Source: Nonomuraea angiospora (lineage in GTDB: Bacteria > Actinomycetota > Actinomycetes > Streptosporangiales > Streptosporangiaceae). Taken from it: a stretch of DNA of 64,000 bases. Each line of letters begins with the position of its first letter. The stretch's first letter is position 1. Location: the NCBI RefSeq assembly GCF_014873145.1, contig NZ_JADBEK010000001.1, forward strand, positions 4,278,001 through 4,342,000, in the 5' to 3' direction. Shown here in pieces: positions 32,506 to 40,893 of this stretch. A model generated the notes under the pieces. The model was given only the letters and a program-made list of their open reading frames with translations, did not search any database and was not told where the DNA came from. The translations under genes were made by a program, and so were the position numbers.

Positions 32506-33258
32506 TTAAAAGGCAGTAAGGTCAGGCCGCTTCGGGGAGAGCCCGTCGCCGGAGGAGACGCCGCGGAGGCGGCGCGACATCCAGGGGACGAGGTGCTCGC
32601 GGATCCACTGGGCGTCCTCGCGCCGCCGCGCCCGCGGATCGACCGTACGCGACGGCCAGTCCTTGCGCCAGTCCTCGAACGGCACCCCCAGCACGTCCAG
32701 CACCCGCGCCGCCACCAGCCGGTGCCCGTCCTCGTTCATGTGCAGCCGGTCCGCGCTCCACGCCCGCCAGTCGCGCAGCCCCTGCATCGACCACTGATCC
32801 ACCAGCCGGCACCCGTAGAGGTCGGCGATGGAGCGCACGTGCAGGTAGAAGATCGCGAAGCGGCCGCGCAGCCGCCGCATCAGCGGCGTGTCGCGCGGGT
32901 CCACCCCCGTGAACAGCAGCACGTCCGAGCCGCCGGCCCGCAGGTCGCGCACGGCGCGGGCGAGCTTCTTGGCCATCACGTCGGGGTCGCTGCCCGGCCT
33001 GAGCAGGTCGTTGCCCCCGGCGCAGAGGCTGACCAGGTCGGGGGCCATCTCGACGGCCACCGGCACCTGCTCGGCGACGATCTGGTCGAGCAGCTTCCCG
33101 CGCACGGCCAGGTTGGCGTAGCGGAAGCCGGGTTCGTCGGCGGCGAGCCGTTCGGCCACCCGGTCGGCCCAGCCACGGTAGTGACCGTTGTGACCGGGGT
33201 CGTTCAGTCCTTCTGTGAAGCTGTCGCCGAGGGCGACGAAGGACTTGTAGTGCCTCAT
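32506..33258 (-). CDS. SGNH/GDSL-type hydrolase
   Basis: A 250-residue esterase/lipase-fold protein without a signal peptide. Block I GDSFTEG (catalytic Ser) is near residue 11, block II Gly in RGKLLDQ, block III GGND near 81, and block V DRLHMNEDGH (Asp and His) near 169-178. It hydrolyses an ester or acyl group; cytosolic. Its ATG overlaps the aroQ stop by ATGA, making it the last gene of a tightly coupled shikimate operon, an unexpected partner for aromatic biosynthesis. Confidence 0.9.
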   Translation of the reverse strand: MRHYKSFVALGDSFTEGLNDPGHNGHYRGWADRVAERLAADEPGFRYANLAVRGKLLDQIVAEQVPVAVEMAPDLVSLCAGGNDLLRPGSDPDVMAKKLARAVRDLRAGGSDVLLFTGVDPRDTPLMRRLRGRFAIFYLHVRSIADLYGCRLVDQWSMQGLRDWRAWSADRLHMNEDGHRLVAARVLDVLGVPFEDWRKDWPSRTVDPRARRREDAQWIREHLVPWMSRRLRGVSSGDGLSPKRPDLTAF

Positions 33259-33689
33259 GAGGTGGTGTTCATCTCCGCGATAGCGTGCAGCGCAAGGACG
33301 TACGACTGTAGTCCGAAGCCCGCGATGGTGCCCGTCGCCACCCCGGCCACGACGGAGTTGTGGCGAAACTCTTCCCTGGCGGCCGGATTGGAGATGTGAA
33401 CCTCGACGAGCGGTGCCGTGCGCATGGCGATCGCGTCGCGCAGGGCGTAGGAGTAGTGGGTGAAGGCGGCCGGGTTGAGGACGACCGGGATGCGGCCGTC
33501 GGCGGCCTCGTGGATCCAGCCGATCAGCTCGGCCTCGTCGTTGGTCTGGCGCACCTCGACGTGCTCGCCGAGCTTCCTGCCGGTGTCGCGGCAGAGCGTG
33601 GCGAGGTCCTCGAACGTCTCGGCCCCGTAGATGTCGGGCTCGCGGGTGCCGAGCCTGCCCAGGTTGGGCCCGTTGAGCACGAGGATCAT
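33255..33689 (-). CDS. aroQ: Type II 3-dehydroquinate dehydratase
   Basis: A 144-residue enzyme catalysing the third shikimate step (3-dehydroquinate to 3-dehydroshikimate). Signature: ILVLNGPNLGRLGTREPDIYG at the N-terminus with the catalytic Tyr loop; NPAAFTHYSYALRDAI near 72 (Asn, His); VHISNPAAREEFRHNS near 98 (His, Arg); and VVAGVATGTIAGFGLQSY. Length is normal for type II. ATG 33689 overlaps the aroB stop (ATGA). Confidence 0.96.
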   Translation of the reverse strand: MILVLNGPNLGRLGTREPDIYGAETFEDLATLCRDTGRKLGEHVEVRQTNDEAELIGWIHEAADGRIPVVLNPAAFTHYSYALRDAIAMRTAPLVEVHISNPAAREEFRHNSVVAGVATGTIAGFGLQSYVLALHAIAEMNTTS

Positions 33690-34756
33690 GCGGAGATCTC
33701 CTTGTAGGCGGCTTCGAGCAGCTCTTCCGAGGGGCCTTCGAGCCGGCCCGGCTCGGCCAGGCCGTCGAGCACGACGAACCGCTGCTTGGCGCCGCGGTTC
33801 TTCTTGTCCAGCCGCATGTGGTCGCGCAGGGACTTCCAGGCGTCGGCGCGGTAGGCGGTGGGCAGGCCGACGCTCGTGAGGATGGATCTGGTGCGTTCGA
33901 CCAGGTCGGCGCGGCCGGCGAGCTTCGACAGCTCGGCGGCGTAGACCATGCCGATGGCGACGGCCTCGCCGTGGCGGATGGCGTAGTGCTCCTCGCGTTC
34001 GATGGCGTGGGCGAGGGTGTGGCCGTAGTTGAGGATCTCGCGCAGGCCCGCCTCGCGCAGGTCGGCGCCCACGACGTCGGCCTTGACCTGGATCTTGCGC
34101 TCGATCAGCTCGCGGGTGTGGGGGCCGTCGGGCCTCGTGGCGGCCTCCGGGTCGGCCTCGACGAGCCTGAGGATCTCCGGGTCGGCGATGAACCCGCCCT
34201 TGATGATCTCGGCCAGGCCGGCCACGTAGTCGCGCCTCGGCATGCTCGCCAGCGTGGACAGCTCGCACAGCACCCCGGCGGGAGGCAGGAACGTGCCCAC
34301 GAGGTTTTTGCCCTCGGGCGTGTCGATGCCGTTCTTGCCGCCGACGGCCGCGTCGACCATGGCGAGCAGCGTCGTGGGCACGAGCACGACCTGTACGCCG
34401 CGCAGCCACGTGCCCGCCACGAACCCGGCCAGGTCGGTCGTCGCGCCCCCGCCCACGCCCACCACGGCGTCGGAGCGGGTCACGCCGGCGCGGCCGAGCG
34501 CCGACCAGAGGCCGGCGGCCACCTCGACGGACTTGGCCTGCTCGCCGTCGGGCACGGGCAGCTCGACGACCTCGTAGCCGGCCCCGCGCAGCGCCTCGCC
34601 GACCGGGCCGGCGATCTCCGGCAGGGTCTCCGGGTGGATGACGGCGACCGTGCGCACGCCGGGCTTGAGCAGCGTGGCCAGCTCGGCCAGCACGCCGGTG
34701 CCGACCACCACGTCGTAGGGGCTGTCGCCGCGTACGTGGATCCTCGTGGCACTCAT
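33686..34756 (-). CDS. aroB: 3-dehydroquinate synthase
   Basis: A 356-residue NAD+- and metal-dependent cyclase that converts DAHP to 3-dehydroquinate, the second shikimate step. Visible motifs: PDGEQAKS near 70, GVGGGATTDLAGFVAGTWLRG near 100 (NAD binding), PTTLLAMVDAAVGGKNGID near 127, EIIKGGFI near 180 (metal Glu), and NYGHTLAHAIE near 247 with HGEAVAIGM near 262 (metal His residues). All ligands are intact. Starts on the aroK stop (ATGA). Confidence 0.97.
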   Translation of the reverse strand: MSATRIHVRGDSPYDVVVGTGVLAELATLLKPGVRTVAVIHPETLPEIAGPVGEALRGAGYEVVELPVPDGEQAKSVEVAAGLWSALGRAGVTRSDAVVGVGGGATTDLAGFVAGTWLRGVQVVLVPTTLLAMVDAAVGGKNGIDTPEGKNLVGTFLPPAGVLCELSTLASMPRRDYVAGLAEIIKGGFIADPEILRLVEADPEAATRPDGPHTRELIERKIQVKADVVGADLREAGLREILNYGHTLAHAIEREEHYAIRHGEAVAIGMVYAAELSKLAGRADLVERTRSILTSVGLPTAYRADAWKSLRDHMRLDKKNRGAKQRFVVLDGLAEPGRLEGPSEELLEAAYKEISA

Positions 34757-35253
34757 GCGGGCAGCCCCTTGATGATCTCGTCGGCGAGCTCGTCCGGCTC
34801 CCGCTTGTCCGTCACCACGGTCGCCACCGCCAGCCGCTCGTAGACCGGCCGGCGCTCCTCCATCAGCTTTTTCAGCCGGCTGCGCGGGTTGAGCACGAGC
34901 AGCGGCCGGGCCGAGGCCAGCCCCACCCGCTGGACCGCGTCCGCCAGCCCCACCTGGAGGTAGACGACGTGGTGGCCCGCCAGCAGGGCCTGCGTCTCCT
35001 CGTTGAGCACGGCGCCGCCGCCCAGCGACAGGATCCCGTCGTGCTCGGCCAGGGCGCGGCGCACGGCCTCGTGCTCCAGCTCGCGGAAGCGGGCCTCGCC
35101 GTCCTCGACGAAGATGTCGGAGACGGGCTTGCCGGCGACGGCCTCCACGTCGGCGTCGGTGTCGCGGAACCCGACGCCGAGCCGCTCGGCGAGCAACTGC
35201 CCGAGCGTCGTCTTACCGGACCCGGGGGGACCGATCAATACAACCCTGCTCAT
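34753..35253 (-). CDS. aroK: Shikimate kinase
   Basis: A 166-residue P-loop kinase phosphorylating shikimate. Walker [10 protein letters not shown] is at residues 8-16, shikimate-binding Asp in FRDTDADVE near 34, [20 protein letters not shown] [10 protein letters not shown] near 52-61, [10 protein letters not shown] near 79, and the lid R-P-L in SARPLLV near 118. Length typical. ATG 35253 overlaps the aroC stop (ATGA), and its own stop overlaps the aroB start likewise. Confidence 0.96.
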   Translation of the reverse strand: MSRVVLIGPPGSGKTTLGQLLAERLGVGFRDTDADVEAVAGKPVSDIFVEDGEARFRELEHEAVRRALAEHDGILSLGGGAVLNEETQALLAGHHVVYLQVGLADAVQRVGLASARPLLVLNPRSRLKKLMEERRPVYERLAVATVVTDKREPDELADEIIKGLPA

Positions 35254-36431
35254 TTGATCACCATTGACGACAGGTAGCCGGACAGGTTGCGGGCGACCTC
35301 CTCGACGGAGTCGCCACCGAACTTCTCGAGGGCCGCGTCGGCCAGCACCAGCGCGACCATGGCCTCGGCCACGATGCCGGCGGCCGGCACGGCGCACACG
35401 TCGGAGCGCTCGTGGTGGGCCTTGGCCGCCTCGCCGGTCTTGACGTCGATCGTGGCCAGCGCCCTGGGGACGGTGGAGATCGGCTTCATGGCGGCGCTGA
35501 CGCGCAGGATCTCACCGTTGGTCATGCCGCCCTCGACGCCGCCCGCGCGGTTGGTGATGCGGCGCACGCCGTCCTCGGCGGTGTACTCGATCTCGTCGTG
35601 GGCCCGGGAGCCGGGCCTGCGCGCGGTCTCGAAGCCGTCGCCGACCGCCACGCCCTTGATCGCCTGGATGCCCATGAGCGCGCCCGCGAGCCTGGAGTCG
35701 AGCCTGCGGTCCCAGTGGGTGTAGCTGCCCAGGCCGGGCGGCAGGCCGTAGGCGAGGACCTCGACGACGCCGCCGAGCGTGTCGCCGTCCTTGTGGGCCT
35801 TGTCGATCACGGCGATCATGGCGGCGCTGCCCTCGGCGTCGGAGCAGCGCACCGGGTCCTCGTCGATCCTGGCCAGGTCACCTGGGCCGGGCAGGGTCTG
35901 CGCCGGGCTCTTCGCGCCGCCGATCTCGGTGACGTGGCTGACGATGTCGACGCCGAGCGCCTGCTTGAGGAAGCGCCTGGCGACCTCGCCGAGCGCGACG
36001 CGGGCGGCCGTCTCGCGGGCGCTGGCCCGGTCGAGCACCTGCCTGGCGTCGTCGAACCCGTATTTCTGCATGCCCGCCAGGTCGGCGTGGCCCGGACGCG
36101 GGCGGGACCGGGGCGCGTTGCGCGCGAGGCCCTCCAGCTCGGCCGGGTCGACCGGGTCGGCCGCCATGACCTTCTCCCACTTGGGCCACTCGGTGTTTCC
36201 GATCCGGATCGCGACCGGGCTGCCCATCGTGCGGCCGTGGCGGACGCCGCCCACGATCGTCACCTGGTCCTGCTCGAACTTCATCCGGGCACCCCGGCCA
36301 TAACCGAGCCTGCGGCGGCGCAGGGCCTCGTCTACGGCGGCCGTGGTCACCTCCACCCCGGCCGGCAGGCCTTCGAGGATGGCGACGAGTTCGGGGCCGT
36401 GGGACTCTCCGGCGGTCAACCAGCGCAACAT
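35250..36431 (-). CDS. aroC: Chorismate synthase
   Basis: A 393-residue FMN-dependent enzyme making chorismate from EPSP, the last common step of aromatic biosynthesis. Family signatures: [18 protein letters not shown] at the N-terminus (GESHG), [32 protein letters not shown] near 117, and the C-terminal [21 protein letters not shown] near 300. Full length. It is 43 nt downstream of the prepilin peptidase gene and begins the chain of ATGA overlaps aroC-aroK-aroB-aroQ-SGNH. GGAAGA stands 9 nt before ATG 36431. Confidence 0.97.
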   Translation of the reverse strand: MLRWLTAGESHGPELVAILEGLPAGVEVTTAAVDEALRRRRLGYGRGARMKFEQDQVTIVGGVRHGRTMGSPVAIRIGNTEWPKWEKVMAADPVDPAELEGLARNAPRSRPRPGHADLAGMQKYGFDDARQVLDRASARETAARVALGEVARRFLKQALGVDIVSHVTEIGGAKSPAQTLPGPGDLARIDEDPVRCSDAEGSAAMIAVIDKAHKDGDTLGGVVEVLAYGLPPGLGSYTHWDRRLDSRLAGALMGIQAIKGVAVGDGFETARRPGSRAHDEIEYTAEDGVRRITNRAGGVEGGMTNGEILRVSAAMKPISTVPRALATIDVKTGEAAKAHHERSDVCAVPAAGIVAEAMVALVLADAALEKFGGDSVEEVARNLSGYLSSMVIK

Positions 36432-36474
36432 GCGTACAAGTCTTCCATGTGCTGCCTAGTGAGATGTCCCGCGT

Positions 36475-37062
36475 TCACCAGCCGAGACAGAGCGTGGTGA
36501 ACGCGCCCAGCAGCATGAACGGCCCGAACGGGAACTGGGTGTCCCTCGTCCCCCGCCCGGACAGCAGGAGCGCCAGGCCGTAGAGGGCGCCGAGCAGCTG
36601 GCCGCAGAAGGCCGCGACGATCCACGCCTGCCAGCTCAGCGCCGCGGCGGCCATCCCGATGAGCCCGGCCAGCTTGACGTCCCCCAGGCCCATCGCCTCC
36701 GGCCTGAGGAACCAGAGCAGCCCGTACACGGCCGTCAGCGCCACCCCGCCGGCCAGCGCCCTGGGCAGCTCTCCCGCCGGCGCCAGGGCCAGGGCCATGA
36801 TCGGGTACGCCGGGAGCGTGATCGCGTCGGGCAGCAGGCTGGTACGCCAGTCGACGACCGCCAGCGCGGTGCCGATGATCGCGAAAGGCGCGTACGGCAG
36901 CCCGAACCGCCAGGCGACCAGCGCGGCCACGGCGGCGGTCACCAATTCGACGCCCGCCCCGGTGCGCTGGTCGTAGTGGACCGGGCCCTCGTCGTAGGAG
37001 TCGGCCAGCCCGCGAATGTGGCGACCGCAGATCAGCCCGGCGAGCGCCATGAGTGCGACCAC
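36475..37062 (-). CDS. A24-type prepilin peptidase (short form)
   Basis: A 195-residue polytopic membrane aspartyl protease that removes type IV-pilin-like leaders. The catalytic Asp pair is in DWRTSLLPDAIT near residue 70 and GLGDVKLAGLIG near 125. The N-terminal cysteine-rich methylase domain of full-length PilD is absent, as usual in actinobacterial forms. GTG 37062 has AAGG 7 nt upstream. Prepilin peptidase next to aroCKBQ is a familiar actinomycete arrangement, usually with aroE upstream, but here aroE is missing and an SseB gene is upstream. Confidence 0.9.
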   Translation of the reverse strand: MVALMALAGLICGRHIRGLADSYDEGPVHYDQRTGAGVELVTAAVAALVAWRFGLPYAPFAIIGTALAVVDWRTSLLPDAITLPAYPIMALALAPAGELPRALAGGVALTAVYGLLWFLRPEAMGLGDVKLAGLIGMAAAALSWQAWIVAAFCGQLLGALYGLALLLSGRGTRDTQFPFGPFMLLGAFTTLCLGW

Positions 37063-37123
37063 GAGCCGACCTTAATGCGCCTCCCCCGCTCGCGCAGGGC
37101 CGTTCACTCCACCGGTGGATGCG

Positions 37124-37651
37124 TCATCCCCTGGAGAACCACCGGCGGCGCCGGACGGGCTCCACCTTGGCGACGGTCACACCGTCGAGCCGATCGACGC
37201 TCCCCGACTCGACGGCCGCCAGCGCCTCCAGCACCGCCCCCTCGATCACGAACTGCACCGGCCCCGCCACGTCCACCACGACCGCCGCCGCCTTCTCCTG
37301 GACCGCCGCCTGGCACACCTGCAACGCCGTGGCCTGGATCGGCCGGGCGTCGGGCCGCCATCGGGCCAGCGCCTGGCTGCCGGTGAACGCGAGCACCGCC
37401 TGCCTGCCGTCCGCCCCGACGAGCTTGGGCAGCGCCATCTCGCTCTCCTTCTCCTGCCGCAGCCCGTGCGCGCCGACCTCGCTCTCGGTCAGCAGCGCCA
37501 CGACGGGCACCAGCAGCCTGGCCCCGCTGAGGGCGTTCAGCACGTCGGCGGCGTCGGCGGTGCCCGCCTGGTAGGAGGCCAGGGCGGCGGCCACGGCGGG
37601 TGCGGCGCCGCCGTCGTCGTGGGGATCGAGAGGTCGCGGGATGCTCGGCAC
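37124..37651 (-). CDS. SseB family protein
   Basis: A 175-residue protein with an SseB N-terminal-type domain: LVPVVALLTESEVG near residue 48, MALPKLVGADGRQAVLAFTGSQALARWRP near 73, ATALQVCQAA near 110 and AGPVQFVIEGAVLEAL near 130. Bacterial SseB relatives are poorly understood; a link to enhanced serine-sensitivity is the origin of the name. GTG 37651 is chosen because TAGTCT lies 8 nt before it (leaderless). It is upstream of the prepilin peptidase-aro genes on the same strand, 61 nt away. Confidence 0.85.
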   Translation of the reverse strand: MPSIPRPLDPHDDGGAAPAVAAALASYQAGTADAADVLNALSGARLLVPVVALLTESEVGAHGLRQEKESEMALPKLVGADGRQAVLAFTGSQALARWRPDARPIQATALQVCQAAVQEKAAAVVVDVAGPVQFVIEGAVLEALAAVESGSVDRLDGVTVAKVEPVRRRRWFSRG

Positions 37652-37659
37652 AACCCTTG

Positions 37660-37665
37660 AGACTA
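37660..37665 (-). promoter_or_regulatory. -10 box TAGTCT of the SseB gene (leaderless)
   Basis: On the minus strand TAGTCT precedes GTG 37651 by 8 nt. Confidence 0.5.
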
Positions 37666-37713
37666 CCCGCGCCCTGCCCTGCCCCCGAGCCTGGTCCCGA
37701 CCTTCAGGGGCCT

Positions 37714-38805
37714 CTATCCCAGGTCGGAGATGGCCGCCACCGGGCCGCCGCCCGAGGGGCCCTGGTGGACGGCCGCCACCGAGACGAACACCGCCGGGTC
37801 GCCCGTGACCGAGGCCGCCACCCCGCCCACCGTCGCCTTGATCTGGCGGTGCCAGTGGACGTCCGAGTCGTCCAGCATGATGTTGCGCCGTCCGCGAACC
37901 CGGCCCGACGGGTCGGCCTCGCACTTCATGAACACGTTCACCAGCCGCCCGCCGAGGTCCGACGGGTGCGGGCGTTCGGGCAGCGGCAGCCCCGAGTCCC
38001 TGATGGCCTCCCAGATGCCGTCGGCGTCCAGGGCGTCCTTCATGACGCTGTGGCCGATGCGGTAGCGGCCCCCGATCCCCCGTACGTTGCCCACCAGCAC
38101 GATCTGCGCCCGGTCCAGCTCCACCCCGGACGAGCACGAGGCCACGGCGGAGTACAGCGACAGGTCCTTGTGGATCTGGTCGGCGCGCGGCATGTCGATC
38201 TCGCCGAGGGCGACGGCGATGCCGAGGGCGGTGGTCGAGTTGGACAGGTCCATGGAGGGGCCGGTCTCCTCGATGGCGGTGTCCTGGCCGCGGCTCTTGG
38301 CCTCGGTGATGGTGGCCAGGGTGAGCAGCGGCGTCTTGGTCTGTACGTAGTGGACGTCGCGCGGGTCGTCGATGCCGGCGATCTTCATGGCCTCGCGTAC
38401 GCCTGCCGCGACCTTCTCCACCATGGCGGGCCTGCCGATGTCCTCGGGCAGGATCACCTCGCTCATCGCCACGCCCACCGACAGCCGCGGCTCGTCGGAC
38501 GGGGGCGCGTCGGCCGTGGTGGCGAAGATGGTGGCGTGCGGGCTGAGCACGCCGTCGGTGCCGCCCGACCACACCAGCGGCACGCTCTCCGGCGCCGGAT
38601 GCCCGTGCTCCGCCAGCACCTCGCGGAAGGCCCGGTCGGCGAGGATGCGCGTGTAGTCGTTCACGCCGCCGTTGCCCTCGGTCTTGCCGACGACGGCGAG
38701 CACCCGGCGTGCCTCGATCACCCCGTCGGCGATGAGCCGGGCGAGGCCGGAGGCGTCGGTGACGCTCTCGATCGGCACCTTGCGTACTTCAATCGGGTCC
38801 GGCAT
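37714..38805 (-). CDS. Ring-opening amidohydrolase (cyanuric acid hydrolase/barbiturase family)
   Basis: A 363-residue member of the small AtzD/TrzD/barbiturase family, which opens cyanuric acid or barbiturate rings using three Ser-Lys dyads in a threefold repeat. Seen here: [16 protein letters not shown] with Lys near residue 41; [12 protein letters not shown] with Ser near 80; VQTKTPLLT with Lys near 155; SCSSGVELD with Ser near 225; and [33 protein letters not shown] plus [11 protein letters not shown] near the C-terminus. It may act on s-triazine breakdown or pyrimidine (barbiturate) catabolism. No other triazine or uracil-degradation gene is in the window. Confidence 0.93.
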   Translation of the reverse strand: MPDPIEVRKVPIESVTDASGLARLIADGVIEARRVLAVVGKTEGNGGVNDYTRILADRAFREVLAEHGHPAPESVPLVWSGGTDGVLSPHATIFATTADAPPSDEPRLSVGVAMSEVILPEDIGRPAMVEKVAAGVREAMKIAGIDDPRDVHYVQTKTPLLTLATITEAKSRGQDTAIEETGPSMDLSNSTTALGIAVALGEIDMPRADQIHKDLSLYSAVASCSSGVELDRAQIVLVGNVRGIGGRYRIGHSVMKDALDADGIWEAIRDSGLPLPERPHPSDLGGRLVNVFMKCEADPSGRVRGRRNIMLDDSDVHWHRQIKATVGGVAASVTGDPAVFVSVAAVHQGPSGGGPVAAISDLG

Positions 38806-38971
38806 ATGACGCCCTTTCTCCGTTACCGGTCCTCCCCGCCCTCGCGACGCTATCCGAGCCGGTCAGCGGGGTTCATGGTCAATGTCTGCCCATGAAGCCC
38901 GCCGACGATGTCAAGGTGCGCTCAGCGCCCCGGGGCCGGGGAGGCCGGGGAGTACGGCAGACGCCGGGCGA

Positions 38972-38977
38972 TATGGT
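38972..38977 (+). promoter_or_regulatory. -10 box TATGGT of the alpha/beta hydrolase gene (leaderless)
   Basis: TATGGT is followed by 7 nt and GTG 38985, where the conserved part of the hydrolase begins. Confidence 0.5.
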
Positions 38978-38984
38978 CGCCGGT

Positions 38985-39653
38985 GTGATTCGCGAAGCAC
39001 ACGTCAACGGGATCAAGCTCGTGTACCGGGAGGAAGGCGACCCCACCGCTCCCCCGCTCGTGCTGATCCACGGCCGGACCGCCAACCACAACGACTGGAA
39101 CGGCATCACCCAGCACTTCGCGGCGCGCTACCACGTCATCGCGCCCGACCTGCGCGGGCACGGGGCCAGCGAGCACCGGGGACCGTACGAGGTGCCGGAG
39201 ATGGCCGGGGACGTCGTCGCGCTGCTCGACCACCTGGGCGTCGCACGCGCCACGCTGATCGGGCACTCGCTCGGGGGCGTGGTGGCGTACCACGCGGCCA
39301 TGAACCATCCGGACCGGGTCGAGCGGCTGGTGCTCGAGGACGCGCCGCCGCCGCTCCCCTTCAGGAACCGCCCGCCGGTCGTCGAGGACGATTCGACCGG
39401 GTTCGACTGGCGCATGATGCACGACACGGAACGTCAGCTGGCCGGCCCCGATCCCGCCTGGCTGGAGGGGCTCGGCAGGATCACGGCGCCGACGCTGGTG
39501 CTGAGCGACGGAGAGGGGAGCCCCGTGAACGCCCGGGAGGTGGCGGCGCGGATCCCGGGGGCGCGGCTGGTCACGATCGACGTCGGGCACCTGATCCACA
39601 CCACGGCCCGCGACCGGTTCCTGCGGGCGGTGGACACCTTCCTGGACGGCTGA
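38985..39653 (+). CDS. Alpha/beta-fold hydrolase
   Basis: A 222-residue cytosolic hydrolase. Oxyanion motif HGRTANHND near residue 25, DLRGHG near 52, nucleophile elbow GHSLGG near 88, catalytic Asp in LVLSDGEGSP near 172 and His in VGHLIH near 203: a complete Ser-Asp-His triad. I start at GTG 38985 because of the adjacent -10 box and because family N-termini begin near VNGIKLVYREEG; an ATG at 38892 adds 31 low-complexity residues. It is a generic esterase/lactonase/epoxide-hydrolase-like enzyme; substrate unknown. Confidence 0.87.
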   Translation: MIREAHVNGIKLVYREEGDPTAPPLVLIHGRTANHNDWNGITQHFAARYHVIAPDLRGHGASEHRGPYEVPEMAGDVVALLDHLGVARATLIGHSLGGVVAYHAAMNHPDRVERLVLEDAPPPLPFRNRPPVVEDDSTGFDWRMMHDTERQLAGPDPAWLEGLGRITAPTLVLSDGEGSPVNAREVAARIPGARLVTIDVGHLIHTTARDRFLRAVDTFLDG

Positions 39654-39722
39654 CCGGGGGCCCCGCGCCGCAGCTCACCACGTCGTAACCCTGGTGTCAC
39701 GTATGCACGGCAGGGTAGAGGC

Positions 39723-40835
39723 GTGGTTGACATGCACGTACATCAGCGTCTGGGCAGACTGAGGCTGATGGCCCCCACGATCGGCCAGTGCGCGGTCGGA
39801 GCCGCGATCGCCTGGCTCGTGGCCAAGAACCTGCTGGGCCACAGCCGCCCGTTCTTCGCGCCCATCGCGGTCGTGGTCAGCATCGGCGTGGCGCTGGGGC
39901 AGCGGATGCGGCGGGTGGTGGAGCTGGTCGTCGGGGTCACCCTCGGCGTCGGCGTGGGCGACCTGCTGGTGTCGCGGATCGGCTCGGGCGCCTGGCAGAT
40001 CGCGCTGGTGGTGGCGCTGGCCATGGCCGTGGCGGTGCTGCTCGACAGCGGCTCGCTGATCGTCCTGCAGGCGGGCTCCTCGGCCGTGCTCGTCGCCACC
40101 CTCCTGCCGCCGAGCGGCAGCGGCGGGTTGGACAGGATGGTCGACGCCCTGGTCGGCGGGCTCATGGGGCTCGCGGCCGTCGCCCTGCTGCCCACCAGCC
40201 CGGCGACGCTGGTGAGGAGGCACGCGAAGGGGACGTTCGGCGCGCTGGCCGACGCGTTGCGGCAGATCGCCGAGGCCATCGAGAACGGCGACGCGCGCGT
40301 GGCCGCCGACGCGCTGGAGGAGGCGCGTGGCAGCCAGAAGGACGTGGAGGAGTTCAGGCAGGCGCTGCAGACGGGCAAGGAGATCGCCACCATCTCGCCG
40401 CTCCACCGTCACCGCCGCCCCTTCCTCGACGGGTACGAGCAGGCGGCGGTGCCACTCGACCACGCGCTCAGAAACGCCAGGGTGCTGGCCAGGCGGGCCA
40501 TCGTGGCGCTCGACGGCCCCGGCGCCCTCCCGCCCCGGCTGCCGCGCGAGCTGCGCGAACTGGCCGACGCGACGCTCATGCTGCGCGACGACCTCGCCGC
40601 CGGACGCCCGCCGGAAAGGGCTGCCCGGGCGATCCTGTCGGTGGCCTCGCGGCAGGGGGCGGAGCGGTGGGGTTTCTCGGCGGACGTGATGACCGCCCAG
40701 CTCCGGTCCATCATCGTGGACCTCCTCCAGGCGACCGGCATCGATCGGGACGAGGCGGTCGCGACCCTGCCGCCGCTGGACGCCCACCCCGACGACTCCA
40801 CCAGCCCCAGGAAATCCACACAACGCCCCACGTAA
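39723..40835 (+). CDS. FUSC/aromatic acid exporter-like membrane protein, copy 1
   Basis: A 370-residue protein with an N-terminal membrane domain of about six helices (residues 20-160: GQCAVGAAIAWLVAKNLLGHSRPFFAPIAVVVSIGVALGQRMRR) and a helical cytoplasmic domain. The FFAPI...GQR(L/M)RR pattern matches the FUSC/aromatic acid exporter type 1 superfamily, which exports hydroxylated aromatic acids and similar compounds. GTG 39723 has AGGG 7 nt upstream. The next gene is a paralogue with its own promoter. Confidence 0.85.
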   Translation: MVDMHVHQRLGRLRLMAPTIGQCAVGAAIAWLVAKNLLGHSRPFFAPIAVVVSIGVALGQRMRRVVELVVGVTLGVGVGDLLVSRIGSGAWQIALVVALAMAVAVLLDSGSLIVLQAGSSAVLVATLLPPSGSGGLDRMVDALVGGLMGLAAVALLPTSPATLVRRHAKGTFGALADALRQIAEAIENGDARVAADALEEARGSQKDVEEFRQALQTGKEIATISPLHRHRRPFLDGYEQAAVPLDHALRNARVLARRAIVALDGPGALPPRLPRELRELADATLMLRDDLAAGRPPERAARAILSVASRQGAERWGFSADVMTAQLRSIIVDLLQATGIDRDEAVATLPPLDAHPDDSTSPRKSTQRPT

Positions 40836-40893
40836 AGGCCGTAGCCGGGGCAAATGTGACCTCAATGTCATATAGATCCGCCAAGGTAGAAGC

